64,000 bases of DNA, taken from the NCBI GenBank assembly GCA_024709485.1, contig JANJWO010000009.1, forward strand, positions 1 through 64,000, given 5' to 3'. Source of the DNA: Hydrogenophilaceae bacterium. Lineage in GTDB: Bacteria; Pseudomonadota; Gammaproteobacteria; Burkholderiales; Thiobacillaceae. The position numbers were made by a program, and so were the translations under genes. A model generated the notes under the pieces. That model saw only the letters and a program-made list of their open reading frames with translations. It was not told the origin of the DNA and made no database searches. Position 1 is the first letter of the stretch. Each line of letters begins with the position of its first letter. This document shows positions 36,005 through 44,368 of the stretch, in pieces.

Positions 36005-36468
36005 ACGGCCCGGCGCGCATGGCAATCCAGGATAAGCCGCCTGCGGCCGCAATTCCGTTTGCCCGCGGCCCGCGGGGAAACCCCCGGCGCCGCATCCTGC
36101 CGGCTGCGATCCTGCTGGCCGCGGCGCTGGGCGCTTTGGGACTGAGCGCTTGCGGCAGGCAGGCGGAGGACAGCCAAACCGGAACCGCGCCGGCAACCGT
36201 AGACCCCGCACCGCCGGCGGCCGCGCCTGCGAGCGCAGCCGACCAGTTTGCCGTATTCTGCGCAAACTGCCATGGCGCCAACGGCCAGGGCACGAGCATC
36301 TTCCCGAAACTTACCGGGCTCACGGCCGAAACCGTCAAATCCAGGCTGGCGGATTACAAGGCCGGCAAACAAGTTGGTCCGCAGTCCGCCGTCATGATGC
36401 CGGTCGCGTCCATGCTGAGCGATGCCGAGACGAATGCGCTCGCCACCTACATCGCCGCGTTGAAATAA
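36001..36468 (+). CDS. Class I c-type cytochrome, membrane-anchored
   Basis: A 155-residue exported cytochrome. After a long basic N-terminus comes a signal with lipobox LGLSAC (Cys at about residue 50), an Ala/Pro linker, then one heme site CANCH (about residue 87-91) and a likely axial Met in VMMPVASML. The monoheme fold with KLTGLTAETVKSRLADYKAG resembles cytochrome c553 or c5. ATG 36001 overlaps the ModE-like stop; 36019 is an alternative. It would serve as a periplasmic electron carrier, perhaps for a molybdoenzyme. Confidence 0.88.
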   Translation: MNGPARMAIQDKPPAAAIPFARGPRGNPRRRILPAAILLAAALGALGLSACGRQAEDSQTGTAPATVDPAPPAAAPASAADQFAVFCANCHGANGQGTSIFPKLTGLTAETVKSRLADYKAGKQVGPQSAVMMPVASMLSDAETNALATYIAALK

Positions 36469-36505
36469 GTTATCCCGAAGGCGCAGGCAAGCCGCGCCGC
36501 CCTGA

Positions 36506-36535
36506 GGGCCCGGCCCAGTCCGGGCCCGATTTTTT
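36506..36535 (+). terminator. Rho-independent terminator
   Basis: Arms GGGCCCGG (36506-36513) and CCGGGCCC (36520-36527) with a six-base loop, followed by GATTTTTT. It ends the ModE-like/cytochrome c transcript, 37 bases after the cytochrome stop codon. Confidence 0.9.
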
Positions 36536-36556
36536 CGATTCCCATATCCACCCGGC

Positions 36557-37009
36557 CTATTTGTTCCAGCGCTCCGCGGCGGCGTCGTCGGAGGTTCTGG
36601 CCTCCACCCAGCGCTCGCCTTCGGGGGTGCCCTCCTTTTTCCAGAACGGGGCGCGGGTTTTCAGGTAATCCATGATGAACTCGCAAGCGGCGAACGCCGC
36701 GCCGCGGTGCATGGCCGCCACGCCGACAAAGACGATGCGATCCTGCGGCCGCAGCCTGCCGATGCGGTGGAGCACGCTGACATCCAGCAGCGCCCAGCGC
36801 CGCATCGCCTCGTCGACGATTGCGCGCAGGGATTTTTCCGTCATGGCCGGGTAATGCTCCAGGGTCAGCGTCGAGACGTTCCCGCCTTCGTTCAGATCGC
36901 GCACCAGGCCGACGAAGCTGGCCACCGCGCCGACCCGGGGCTGCCCGGCATGCAGCGCGGCAATCTCGGCGCCGGGGTCGAAGTCGGATTCCTGGACAAG
37001 GATTTTCAT
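36557..37009 (-). CDS. moaE: Molybdopterin synthase large subunit MoaE
   Basis: A 150-residue catalytic subunit that inserts sulfur from MoaD into precursor Z. Key regions: GAVASFVGLVRDLNEG, LTLEHYPAMTEKSLRAIVDE, HRIGRLRPQDRIVFVGVAAM and the catalytic Lys stretch YLKTRAPFWKKE. ATG at 37009 matches the family N-terminus. Its partner moaD lies about 1.4 kb away in another transcript. Confidence 0.97.
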   Translation of the reverse strand: MKILVQESDFDPGAEIAALHAGQPRVGAVASFVGLVRDLNEGGNVSTLTLEHYPAMTEKSLRAIVDEAMRRWALLDVSVLHRIGRLRPQDRIVFVGVAAMHRGAAFAACEFIMDYLKTRAPFWKKEGTPEGERWVEARTSDDAAAERWNK

Positions 37010-37044
37010 GGCAATTTCAGGCAAAAACTGCGATAAACAACCGC

Positions 37045-37089
37045 GGCACGTTAAATCACGGTACTTTAAACCATGGCACTTTAATCTGG
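37045..37089. repeat. Three 15-base tandem repeats between moaE and nfi
   Basis: GGCACGTTAAATCAC, GGTACTTTAAACCAT and GGCACTTTAATCTGG follow each other without gaps. They share the core GGYACKTTAA. They lie 36-80 bases upstream of moaE and 74 bases before nfi, so they could be a repeated operator in the shared promoter region. Confidence 0.6.
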
Positions 37090-37162
37090 ATTATCCAGTA
37101 AGCGGCTCGCCGCCAGTTGGACAATCCGGGTTGATCCTGTCGCCACCACCGAAGACGCCAGC

Positions 37163-37834
37163 ATGCAACGGACCATCGAACACGCCTGGAACCTGAGGCC
37201 GACGGAAGCCATCGCCTTGCAGAAGACGTTGCGCCAAAGGGTGGAGCGCAGCGACCGCCTGCCGGCAATCCGGCACGTGGCCGGCGTCGATGTCGGCTTC
37301 GAGGACAACGGCCGCACCACGCGCGCAGCCGTGGCGGTGCTCTCGTTTCCCGACTTGACGCTCGTGGAGTCGGCCCTCGTCCGCCGCCCCACAAGCTTTC
37401 CTTACGTACCCGGCCTGCTCTCGTTCCGCGAGCTTCCCGCGGTGCTGGAGGCCCTGGACACGCTCAAGACCTTGCCCGACGTCGTCCTCTGCGACGGCCA
37501 GGGCATCGCGCATCCGCGCCGCTTCGGCATCGCCTGCCACCTCGGCGTGCTGCTGGACCTCCCCGCCATCGGCGTCGCCAAATCCCGGCTCATTGGCGCC
37601 CATGCCGAGCCGCCGGACGAGAAAGGCGGCTGGGCGCCGCTGCTCGATAAGGGGGAAACCGTCGGCGCGGCGCTGCGCACCCGGGTCGGCGTGAAACCGA
37701 TTTACGTCTCGCCCGGGCATCGCGTCAGCCTCGCAACCGCGATCGCGCTCACGCTGGCCTGCACCACCCGCTATCGCCTGCCCGAAACCACGCGGCATGC
37801 GCATCGGCTGGCTTCGCTGGAAAAGGATCTTTAG
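37163..37834 (+). CDS. nfi: Endonuclease V (deoxyinosine-specific)
   Basis: A 223-residue DNA repair nuclease that cuts one base 3' of deoxyinosine. Active-site pieces: [53 protein letters not shown], and GVAKSRLIG. All the metal-binding Asp/Glu positions seem present. It has no metabolic link with the molybdenum genes around it. Confidence 0.96.
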   Translation: MQRTIEHAWNLRPTEAIALQKTLRQRVERSDRLPAIRHVAGVDVGFEDNGRTTRAAVAVLSFPDLTLVESALVRRPTSFPYVPGLLSFRELPAVLEALDTLKTLPDVVLCDGQGIAHPRRFGIACHLGVLLDLPAIGVAKSRLIGAHAEPPDEKGGWAPLLDKGETVGAALRTRVGVKPIYVSPGHRVSLATAIALTLACTTRYRLPETTRHAHRLASLEKDL

Positions 37835-38319
37835 CCTTTCTTGCAAGCAAGCAGGCGCGGCCGCCAGTGCGCGATGAGCGCGGCCCTGGCCGCGGCGTCG
37901 CCGCCGCCCGCCGCCAGCAACTCGGGGCCCGCACCCAGTTCCGTGCGCTGCCAGCCCGACGCCGTGGCGCATTCCACGATCACCGCCCAGCGCCCTTCCT
38001 TCGGCTCGACGGCATAGAGATGGGCGCGCACCGCCATCTCCTCGAGCAGCGCGTGGACGGCGAGCCTGGCCTGGGCCAGATCGGCTTCGCTGGCCTCGGC
38101 CCCGCCCTGCCCCGCCTTGGATCCCAGCCGCGCGTCGTCGTCGATTTGCCGCAAAAGCTCCTCGACGCGGCGCGCGCCCTCGGGCGTGGCCAGCGCCGCC
38201 AGCGGGGTGCGGCCGCCGAGCTGGACCCGCGGCTGCCTGAGCCACTCGGCCGCCTTGGCCTGGCTGCCCAGGACCCGACTGGCCAAGTCCATGAGATACG
38301 CCGGTTCGTGCTTGTGCAT
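37831..38319 (-). CDS. DUF2384 (MbcA/ParS/Xre antitoxin-like) protein without a toxin
   Basis: A 162-residue protein. Residues 5-65 resemble the toxin-binding DUF2384 module ([40 protein letters not shown]). The remaining hundred residues are Ala/Glu-rich and unfamiliar. No RES-domain toxin gene lies next to it, so it may have another role. GAGGAAAG precedes the ATG. It overlaps the end of nfi tail to tail by four bases. Confidence 0.65.
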   Translation of the reverse strand: MHKHEPAYLMDLASRVLGSQAKAAEWLRQPRVQLGGRTPLAALATPEGARRVEELLRQIDDDARLGSKAGQGGAEASEADLAQARLAVHALLEEMAVRAHLYAVEPKEGRWAVIVECATASGWQRTELGAGPELLAAGGGDAAARAALIAHWRPRLLACKKG

Positions 38320-38437
38320 CTTTCCTCCCCGGCAATTCCAGCCCGGATCGCTCGCGCGCCGCTGACGCGCCTGCACGAAATATAGCCCGCTCTGGCAGGC
38401 TTTGCCGGCGCGATGGCGAAGCGGCGCGGGAATGCCC

Positions 38438-38695
38438 TCAGCCGCCGGTCACAGGCGGAAAGATCGCCACTTCGTCGCCGTCCTGCAGGGGCGTGACGAG
38501 GCCGGCCAACGTCTGGTTCACCGCCATGCGGTAGCCCGCATCGACCCCCAGCGCCTTGCTCCAGGGATCGCCGCGCTTTCTCAGGGCATCGATGATGGCG
38601 GCGGCGTAGGCGCGCTCGCCGGGCAGTTCGAGTTCCTCGGCCTCCACGCCAAAAAGCTCGCGCAAGCGCGCGAAATACAAGACTTTTACTTTCAT
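38438..38695 (-). CDS. moaD: Molybdopterin synthase sulfur carrier MoaD
   Basis: An 85-residue ubiquitin-like protein; starts VKVLYFARLRELFGVEAEEL and ends with the essential Gly-Gly (AIFPPVTGG), which is thiocarboxylated for transfer to precursor Z. The ATG at 38695 overlaps the moeA stop, so it is translated with moeA. Confidence 0.96.
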   Translation of the reverse strand: MKVKVLYFARLRELFGVEAEELELPGERAYAAAIIDALRKRGDPWSKALGVDAGYRMAVNQTLAGLVTPLQDGDEVAIFPPVTGG

Positions 38696-39897
38696 TCGAG
38701 CACCTCGGTAAAGGGGATGAAGCGCACCCACTCGCCGCGGAGCACGGTCTGGCCGACTGCGATATCGACGAAGCCGTCCCCCCACACGGCCGAGGTCAGC
38801 ACGCCGGAGCCCTGATTGGGATAGATGCGGACCTCGGCGGCGCCATCGACGCCCGCGACCATGTGGCCGCGCAGGAACTCGCGCCGCGTGCCCGGCCGCG
38901 GCCAATCGAAGGCGGCGCGCACCGGAAAGGCGCGATAGAGAACCTGGCTCGCGCCCATGCGTTTCAGCAGGAAGGGCCGCGCAAACAGGCAGAAGGTGGC
39001 GAAGGCCGACACCGGGTTGCCCGGCAGGCCGATGAAGTCAGCCTCGCCGATGCGGCCATAGACCACCGGCTTGCCGGGCTTCATCGCCACTTTCCAGATA
39101 TCGACGCGGCCCAGGGTTTCGAGCGCGGCCTTGACGTGATCTTCCTCGCCGACCGACACGCCGCCGGTGGTCATGACCACGTCCGCACGCCCGGCGGCCT
39201 TTTCCAGCGCGATGCGCGTTGCCTCAAACGTGTCCTTGACGACGCCAAGGTCGATGACCTCGACCCCCAGCCCCGTCAGCAAGCCGGCCAGGGTGGCGCG
39301 GTTGGAGTTGTAGATCTGCCCTGCCCCCAGCGGCACGCCGGGTTCGGCCAGCTCGTCGCCGGTGGAAAACATCGCCACCCGGAGGCGGCGCACCACTTTG
39401 GCCTCGGTGCAGCCGATGGAGGCGGCCAGCCCGAGCTCGGCGCCCTTCAGGCGCGCGCCTGGCGTCAGCACGTCGGTGCCCGGCCGGATGTCCTCGCCCG
39501 CGCGGCGGATGTTGTCGCCGGGGTGCGGCACCTTGTAGATCGTGACGGCGTCGCCTTCAAGCGACGTGTCTTCCTGCATGACCACGGCATCGGCGCAAGG
39601 CGGGATCGGCGCGCCCGTGAAGATGCGCGCGGCTTCGCCATGCCCCAGCGGCTCGCCGACCTGGCCGGCGGCGATGCGCTGCGTCACCCTCAGTTTGCTG
39701 TCCGGCTGGCGGCAGTCGCGGCTGCGCACCGCATAACCGTCCATGGCGGTGTTGTCGAGCGGCGGCACGCTGACGAATGAGGTCAGACCTTGCGCGAGCA
39801 CACGCTTGTAAGCATTGGATAACTTGACGGTTTCGGTTTCGTCGAGCACCCGTGCCCGGATGAGAAGTTCCTGCAAGAGTTCGGCTGCACTTAGCAC
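38692..39897 (-). CDS. moeA: Molybdopterin molybdenumtransferase MoeA
   Basis: A 401-residue enzyme that inserts molybdate into adenylylated molybdopterin. Seen are PPLDNTAMDGYAVRSRDC, ARIFTGAPIPPCADAVVMQE, the MPT-binding GDELAEPG and TTGGVSVGEEDHVKAAL, FIGLPGNPVSAFATF, and the C-terminal domain ending FIPFTEVLE. It starts immediately before the mobB stop region, in the order mobB-moeA-moaD. Confidence 0.97.
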   Translation of the reverse strand: MLSAAELLQELLIRARVLDETETVKLSNAYKRVLAQGLTSFVSVPPLDNTAMDGYAVRSRDCRQPDSKLRVTQRIAAGQVGEPLGHGEAARIFTGAPIPPCADAVVMQEDTSLEGDAVTIYKVPHPGDNIRRAGEDIRPGTDVLTPGARLKGAELGLAASIGCTEAKVVRRLRVAMFSTGDELAEPGVPLGAGQIYNSNRATLAGLLTGLGVEVIDLGVVKDTFEATRIALEKAAGRADVVMTTGGVSVGEEDHVKAALETLGRVDIWKVAMKPGKPVVYGRIGEADFIGLPGNPVSAFATFCLFARPFLLKRMGASQVLYRAFPVRAAFDWPRPGTRREFLRGHMVAGVDGAAEVRIYPNQGSGVLTSAVWGDGFVDIAVGQTVLRGEWVRFIPFTEVLE

Positions 39898-40389
39898 TTA
39901 AATCCCTATTTCTTGTTTGATGAATGCGCGGATGCCGGCGATGTCGTCCAGCGCCAGCCAGGCTTTATTGTCGCTTGGTTGCACGTCGCTCGCCACCGCC
40001 AGGATGTTTTCGTCGGCGGGATACAGCCAGGGCTTGGCGTTTGCCGACCTGTGCACTTCGAGCTTGGGAATGGGGTCGCGCTTCCAGCCCTCCACCAGCA
40101 CCAGATCGCAGGGCGCCAGCCGCGCCAGCAGATCCTGCAGCCGCGGCGGTGCCTCCTGCTCGTTCTCGTGCATCAGCGCCCAGCGCACGTCGCTCGCCAC
40201 CAGCACTTCGCCGGCGCCGGCCTTGCGATGGCGCCAGCTGTCCTTGCCCGGCTGGTCCACATCGAAACCGTGATGCGCATGCTTGACGAGGGACACCCGC
40301 ACGCCCTCCGCGCGCAGCAGCGGAATGAGTTTTTCCAGCAGCGTCGTCTTGCCGGCGCCGCTGTAGCCGGCAATGCCCAGTATTTTCAT
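39898..40389 (-). CDS. mobB: Molybdopterin-guanine dinucleotide biosynthesis adapter MobB
   Basis: A 163-residue GTP-binding protein, Walker A GIAGYSGAGKTTLLEKLI, with VKHAHHGFDVDQPGKDSWRH and LVLVEGWKRDPIPKLEVHR. It assists MobA in making the guanine-dinucleotide form of the cofactor; mobA is not in the window. First gene of the minus-strand mobB-moeA-moaD unit, divergent from moaA. Confidence 0.95.
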   Translation of the reverse strand: MKILGIAGYSGAGKTTLLEKLIPLLRAEGVRVSLVKHAHHGFDVDQPGKDSWRHRKAGAGEVLVASDVRWALMHENEQEAPPRLQDLLARLAPCDLVLVEGWKRDPIPKLEVHRSANAKPWLYPADENILAVASDVQPSDNKAWLALDDIAGIRAFIKQEIGI

Positions 40390-40485
40390 GCAGTCGGGGT
40401 GCAGGTTCCGCGCCTGGCCGTCCTGGGCTCGGAACAGCGAGCCTGTGCAGACAGCCGCACGGGATTTCCTGGCGAGAAAAAAATC

Positions 40486-40510
40486 CGGTTATATTTTCAC
40501 ATATATAACG
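40486..40510. promoter_or_regulatory. ModE-type operator between mobB and moaA
   Basis: CGGTTATAT (40486-40494), then an eight-base spacer TTTCACAT, then ATATAACG (40503-40510). The half-sites and the eight-base spacing agree with the E. coli ModE operator (CGTTATAT, 8, ACATAACG). It lies 13 bases before moaA and about 97 bases before mobB, so it could govern both transcripts. The site pattern is established for ModE; use by the short ModE-like protein at 35645 is inference. Confidence 0.75.
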
Positions 40511-40523
40511 CTAGAATTCACTC

Positions 40524-41495
40524 ATGCTAGTCGATCCCTTTGGCCGCAGCATCGAATATGTCCGCCTGTCCGTCACCGACAGGTGCGATTTGCGCTGCAC
40601 CTACTGCATGCCGGAGGGCTTCCAGGGCTTCGAGGAACCCGGGCACTGGCTGAATTTCGCTGAAATCGAGCGCCTGATCGGCGCCTTCGGACGCCTGGGC
40701 GTCAAGCGCGTGCGCATGACCGGCGGCGAGCCGCTGCTGCGGCGCAATCTGCCGCAACTCGCCGCCCGGCTTTCCGCCCTGCCCGGCATCGAGGACCTGT
40801 CGCTGTCCACCAACGCCACGCAACTCGCCAGGCACGCCCAGGCCCTGAAGGACGCGGGCGTGAGCCGCCTCAACGTCAGCCTGGACTCGCTCAGGCCCGA
40901 ACGCGTGGCGCAGATCAACGGCCGCGACGTGTTCAGCCGCATCATGGCCGGGCTCGAAGCCGCGCATCGCGTCGGCTTCGAGCGCATCAAGCTCAACATG
41001 GTGGCCATGGCCGGGGTCAACGACGACGAGATCGACGCCATGGTCGAGTTCGCCATGCGCGGCCACTACATCCTGCGCCTCATCGAAACCATGCCCATGG
41101 GCGATACCGGCCGCGCTTCCTCGTTCCTCGACCTGCAGCCGGTGAAGGCGCGGCTCGCGGAAAAATACGGCCTGGTCGAAGCCTCGCTCGCCGGCGGCGG
41201 CCCGGCGCGCTACCTCGGCAGCCCCGACGGCCGCTTCAACATCGGCTTCATCACCCCGCTGTCGCAGCACTTCTGCGGCACCTGCAATCGCGTGCGGGTG
41301 GCGGTGGACGGCACGCTCTACCTGTGCCTGGGACAGGACGACAAGGCCGAACTGGGCCCCCTGCTGCGCGCCGGCGCGAGCGATGCGGAAATCGAACAGG
41401 CCATCCTGAACGCCGTCGCGCGCAAGCCCGAGCGCCACGAATTCCGCGAGGCGCCGCAGAAGCTGGTGCGTTTCATGTCCATGACCGGCGGTTAG
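40524..41495 (+). CDS. moaA: GTP 3',8-cyclase MoaA
   Basis: A 323-residue radical-SAM enzyme, first step of molybdenum cofactor synthesis. First cluster Cys21, Cys25 and Cys28 in DRCDLRCTYCMPEG, SAM motif MTGGEPLLRRNL, second 4Fe-4S cluster in HFCGTCNRVRV with LYLCLG, and the essential C-terminal Gly-Gly (MSMTGG). moaC, the usual partner, is not in the window. The ModE-like operator lies directly before it. The stop codon lies inside the first of several tandem repeats. Confidence 0.97.
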   Translation: MLVDPFGRSIEYVRLSVTDRCDLRCTYCMPEGFQGFEEPGHWLNFAEIERLIGAFGRLGVKRVRMTGGEPLLRRNLPQLAARLSALPGIEDLSLSTNATQLARHAQALKDAGVSRLNVSLDSLRPERVAQINGRDVFSRIMAGLEAAHRVGFERIKLNMVAMAGVNDDEIDAMVEFAMRGHYILRLIETMPMGDTGRASSFLDLQPVKARLAEKYGLVEASLAGGGPARYLGSPDGRFNIGFITPLSQHFCGTCNRVRVAVDGTLYLCLGQDDKAELGPLLRAGASDAEIEQAILNAVARKPERHEFREAPQKLVRFMSMTGG

Positions 41496-41609
41496 CCGGT
41501 CAAAATCAGTTCTCCCGGCGGTTAGCCGGTCAAGATTCGGCCTCCCGGTGCTTAGCCGGTCAGAATTGGTCTCCCGGCGGCTGGCCGGTCAGACTCGGCT
41601 CTCCCGGCG
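41491..41609. repeat. Four 29-30-base tandem repeats starting at the moaA stop codon
   Basis: Units start at 41491, 41521, 41551 and 41580; the common core is CCGGCGGTTAGCCGGTCA. Each carries a small hairpin (CCGGC and GCCGG around GGTTA). The first copy overlaps the last codons and the TAG of moaA, so the array seems to have grown from the 3' end of the gene. It fills the space to the convergent transaldolase gene and could act in transcription ending from both sides. Confidence 0.85.
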
Positions 41610-41647
41610 GCCTGAGCCCCCGGATTCGCCTGCCCGCCGGCCGCGCC

Positions 41648-42724
41648 TTACATCGCCGCCATCAGCTTGTCGTAGGATTCCGCGAACAGCCGCACGCCGT
41701 CCGCCTGCAATTCCTCGCCCATCCGCATGGGGCTGATGCCCAGCGACTCCAGTTCGACCAGATCATCCTCGGCGCCCAAAACCCCGAGATGCAGCGTCGC
41801 CCCGATCTCGCCGTGGCCTGCCAGCGCCGCCAGCGTGCTGTCGGTCAAGGTGTTGATGGTATCGGAGCCGATCAGCGGTTCGACATAGAGCAGATCGCCG
41901 TAGGCCGGGTTCTTGGTGCTGCTGCTGGCCCACAGCAGGTATTGCGGCCGCACCTTTTGCGCGCGCAGATCGCTGAAATACGCGTCGCCCAGGAAGAAAT
42001 CCAGGTAGCGCTGATAGGCCAGCTTGGCGACGGCGACCGCGGTTTTGCCGCGCAATTTCAAGGCCTGCGCGCTGCCGATCGCCTCCAGCTTCTTGTCCGC
42101 GAGCGTGTCGATGCGCGACAGGAACAGGCTGGCCACGGCTTTCAGTTGCCGCGGATCGCCGCCCTGCTCCAGCCATTGCCGCGCCCCGCGGATATAGGCC
42201 TCGAAGGTGCGCGCGGCGTGGTGCAGGGAAAACAGCAGGGTCACGTTGACGCGAACGCCTTCGGCGGTCAGGCGCTCGAAGGCGCGCAGGCCGGCTTCCG
42301 TGCCCGGCACCTTGATGAGCAGGTTTTCGCGTCCGATGAGGCTGCGCAGGCGCCTGGCCTCGGCAACAGTCATGTCCGCGTCGTGGGCGAAGCGCGGCGC
42401 CACTTCCCAGCTGACGTAGCCGTCGTCTCCCCCGCTGTTCACGAAAACCGGCAGCAACAGATCGCAGGCCGCGCGGATGTCCTCACCGACCAATGCTTCG
42501 TAGCGCCGCTCGGGATCCGGCTGGGATTTCCTCAAGCCGTCCAGCTGCTCGGCGTAATCCGTGCTCTCGGTGACCGCCTTGTGAAAAATCGTCGGGTTGG
42601 AGGTGATTCCCGTCACCCCTTCCGCGATCAGCCCGGACAGGCGGCCGCTGCGCAGATGCCCCCGCGTCAGATTGTCGAGCCAGATGCGCTGCCCCAGGGG
42701 ATGCAGATCGGAAAAAAGCGGCAT
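41648..42724 (-). CDS. tal: Transaldolase
   Basis: A 358-residue pentose-phosphate enzyme of the longer subfamily. It has IWLDNLTRGHLRSGRLSGLI, GITSNPTIFHKAV, NLLIKVPGTEAGLRAFERL (with the Schiff-base Lys in IKVPGT), VNVTLLFSLHHA, LFLSRIDTL and QYLLWASSSTKNPAYGD. No glucose-6-phosphate isomerase domain is fused. The ending is 38 bases from the moaA repeats. Confidence 0.95.
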   Translation of the reverse strand: MPLFSDLHPLGQRIWLDNLTRGHLRSGRLSGLIAEGVTGITSNPTIFHKAVTESTDYAEQLDGLRKSQPDPERRYEALVGEDIRAACDLLLPVFVNSGGDDGYVSWEVAPRFAHDADMTVAEARRLRSLIGRENLLIKVPGTEAGLRAFERLTAEGVRVNVTLLFSLHHAARTFEAYIRGARQWLEQGGDPRQLKAVASLFLSRIDTLADKKLEAIGSAQALKLRGKTAVAVAKLAYQRYLDFFLGDAYFSDLRAQKVRPQYLLWASSSTKNPAYGDLLYVEPLIGSDTINTLTDSTLAALAGHGEIGATLHLGVLGAEDDLVELESLGISPMRMGEELQADGVRLFAESYDKLMAAM

Positions 42725-42901
42725 GGCATTGCTCCATTCATGGTTGCAGGCATTTTCAGTTTAGCCGCTGGAATTGCCGGCGCGACGCCGGCTACGGCAC
42801 CAGGAAGGACTGGCGCCAAGAGCGGCGGGTTCCCGCCGCGGGGGAATACTGCCTATTGGCCATCGGGTCATTAATCGGCATACAGGCCATAAACTAACCG
42901 C

Positions 42902-44368
42902 ATGAGTTTTTTCGCACAGCTTGCATTCGACAACCGCTTCGCCGCCCTGCCGCCGCAATTCCACACCCGCCTGGAACCCACACCCGTTCCCGCCCCTTAT
43001 CTGGTGGCCTGGAATCCGGATGCGCTGGAGCTGCTGGGCCTGCCGCCGGCAGCGGTCGCTTCGGCGGAATTCGTCGCGATTTTTTCCGGCAACGCGCCGC
43101 TGCCCGGCGCGGCGCCGCTGGCCGCGATCTATGCCGGCCACCAGTTCGGCCACTATGTGCCGCAGCTGGGCGACGGCCGCGCCATCCTGCTGGGGGAGGT
43201 GGTGCATCCGTCCGGCAGCCGCTGGGAAGTGCAGCTGAAAGGCGCCGGGCGCACCCCCTATTCGCGCGGCGGCGACGGCCGCGCCGTGCTGCGCTCGTCG
43301 ATCCGCGAATACCTGTGCTCGGAAGCCATGCACGGCCTCGGCATCCCGACCACGCGCGCGCTCTGCCTCACCGGCAGCGATCTGCCGGTGCACCGCGAGA
43401 GCGTGGAAAGCGGCGCACTGGTCACGCGGCTTGCGCCGAGCTTCATCCGCTTCGGCAGCTTCGAGGTGTTCTATTACCGCGGCCAGCATGAGGAAATCAA
43501 AACCCTGGCCGATTTCGCGCTCAGGCACTATTTCCCCGAGCTGCTCGACGAGGCCAGGCCCTACCCCGCGCTGCTGCGCGAGATCACCCGGCGCACGGCG
43601 AGGCTGATGGCGCAATGGCAGGCAGCCGGCTTCTGCCACGGCGTGATGAACACCGACAACATGTCCATCCTGGGGCTGACCCTGGATTACGGCCCCTACG
43701 GCTTCATGGAAGCCTACGATCCGCGCTACGTCTGCAACCATTCCGATCACGACGGCCGCTATGCCTACGACCAGCAGCCGCAGATCGGCGCCTGGAACTG
43801 CACCTGCCTCGCCCAGGCCCTGCTGCCGCTGATGGAGCTGGACGAGGCCAGGGAGGCGCTGTCGGGCTATGGCGACATCTTTGCCACCGAATACATGCGC
43901 CTGATGTGCGCGAAGCTCGGCCTGCCCTTCGAAGAAGCCTCCGCGCCGCTGCTGACCGGGCTGCTCGATCTGATGGCGCAAAACCGCACCGACTACACCA
44001 TCCTGTTCCGCGCGCTGGGCGGATTCGATTCCGGGGCGGCGGCGAAAAACGCCGGCGTGCGCGATCTGTTCATCGCGCGCGAGGCGTTCGACGCCTGGGC
44101 CGCCGGCTACGGCGCGCGCCTGCGCGCCATCGGCAGCGAGGATGCCGCCCGCGCCGCGCGGATGCACCGCGTCAACCCCAAGTACGTGCTGCGCAACCAC
44201 CTGGCCGAAACTGCCATCCGCAAGGCGCGCGACGAACGCGATTACACCGAGATCGAGCGCCTGCGCGGCCTGCTGGCGCGCCCCTTTGACGAACAGCCCG
44301 AATTCGACGACTATGCGAAGGAGCCGCCCGACTGGGCGAGGGAAATCGCCGTCAGCTGTTCATCCTAG
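42902..44368 (+). CDS. selO: Protein adenylyltransferase SelO (YdiU)
   Basis: A 488-residue pseudokinase that AMPylates proteins, linked to redox stress. Family parts: YLVAWNPDALELLGL, YAGHQFGHYVPQLGDGRAIL, VQLKGAGRTPYSRGGDGRAV, LRSSIREYLCSEAMHGLGIP, HGVMNTDNMSILGLTLDYGP, and YNQLVNPKYVLRN-like NPKYVLRNHLAETAI near the end. Typical length. The next gene's GTG overlaps its TAG. Confidence 0.96.
   Translation: MSFFAQLAFDNRFAALPPQFHTRLEPTPVPAPYLVAWNPDALELLGLPPAAVASAEFVAIFSGNAPLPGAAPLAAIYAGHQFGHYVPQLGDGRAILLGEVVHPSGSRWEVQLKGAGRTPYSRGGDGRAVLRSSIREYLCSEAMHGLGIPTTRALCLTGSDLPVHRESVESGALVTRLAPSFIRFGSFEVFYYRGQHEEIKTLADFALRHYFPELLDEARPYPALLREITRRTARLMAQWQAAGFCHGVMNTDNMSILGLTLDYGPYGFMEAYDPRYVCNHSDHDGRYAYDQQPQIGAWNCTCLAQALLPLMELDEAREALSGYGDIFATEYMRLMCAKLGLPFEEASAPLLTGLLDLMAQNRTDYTILFRALGGFDSGAAAKNAGVRDLFIAREAFDAWAAGYGARLRAIGSEDAARAARMHRVNPKYVLRNHLAETAIRKARDERDYTEIERLRGLLARPFDEQPEFDDYAKEPPDWAREIAVSCSS

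Noticed and set aside
41491-41609. CRISPR array
   Set aside because: The units are contiguous, with no unique spacers and no cas genes.
41324-42874. Long plus-strand frame across the moaA repeats and the transaldolase
   Set aside because: The repeats are open by chance in this frame; the rest is antisense to tal.
42725-42901. Small gene or RNA between tal and selO
   Set aside because: Two GC-rich hairpins are present but no start signals or T-runs support a transcript.
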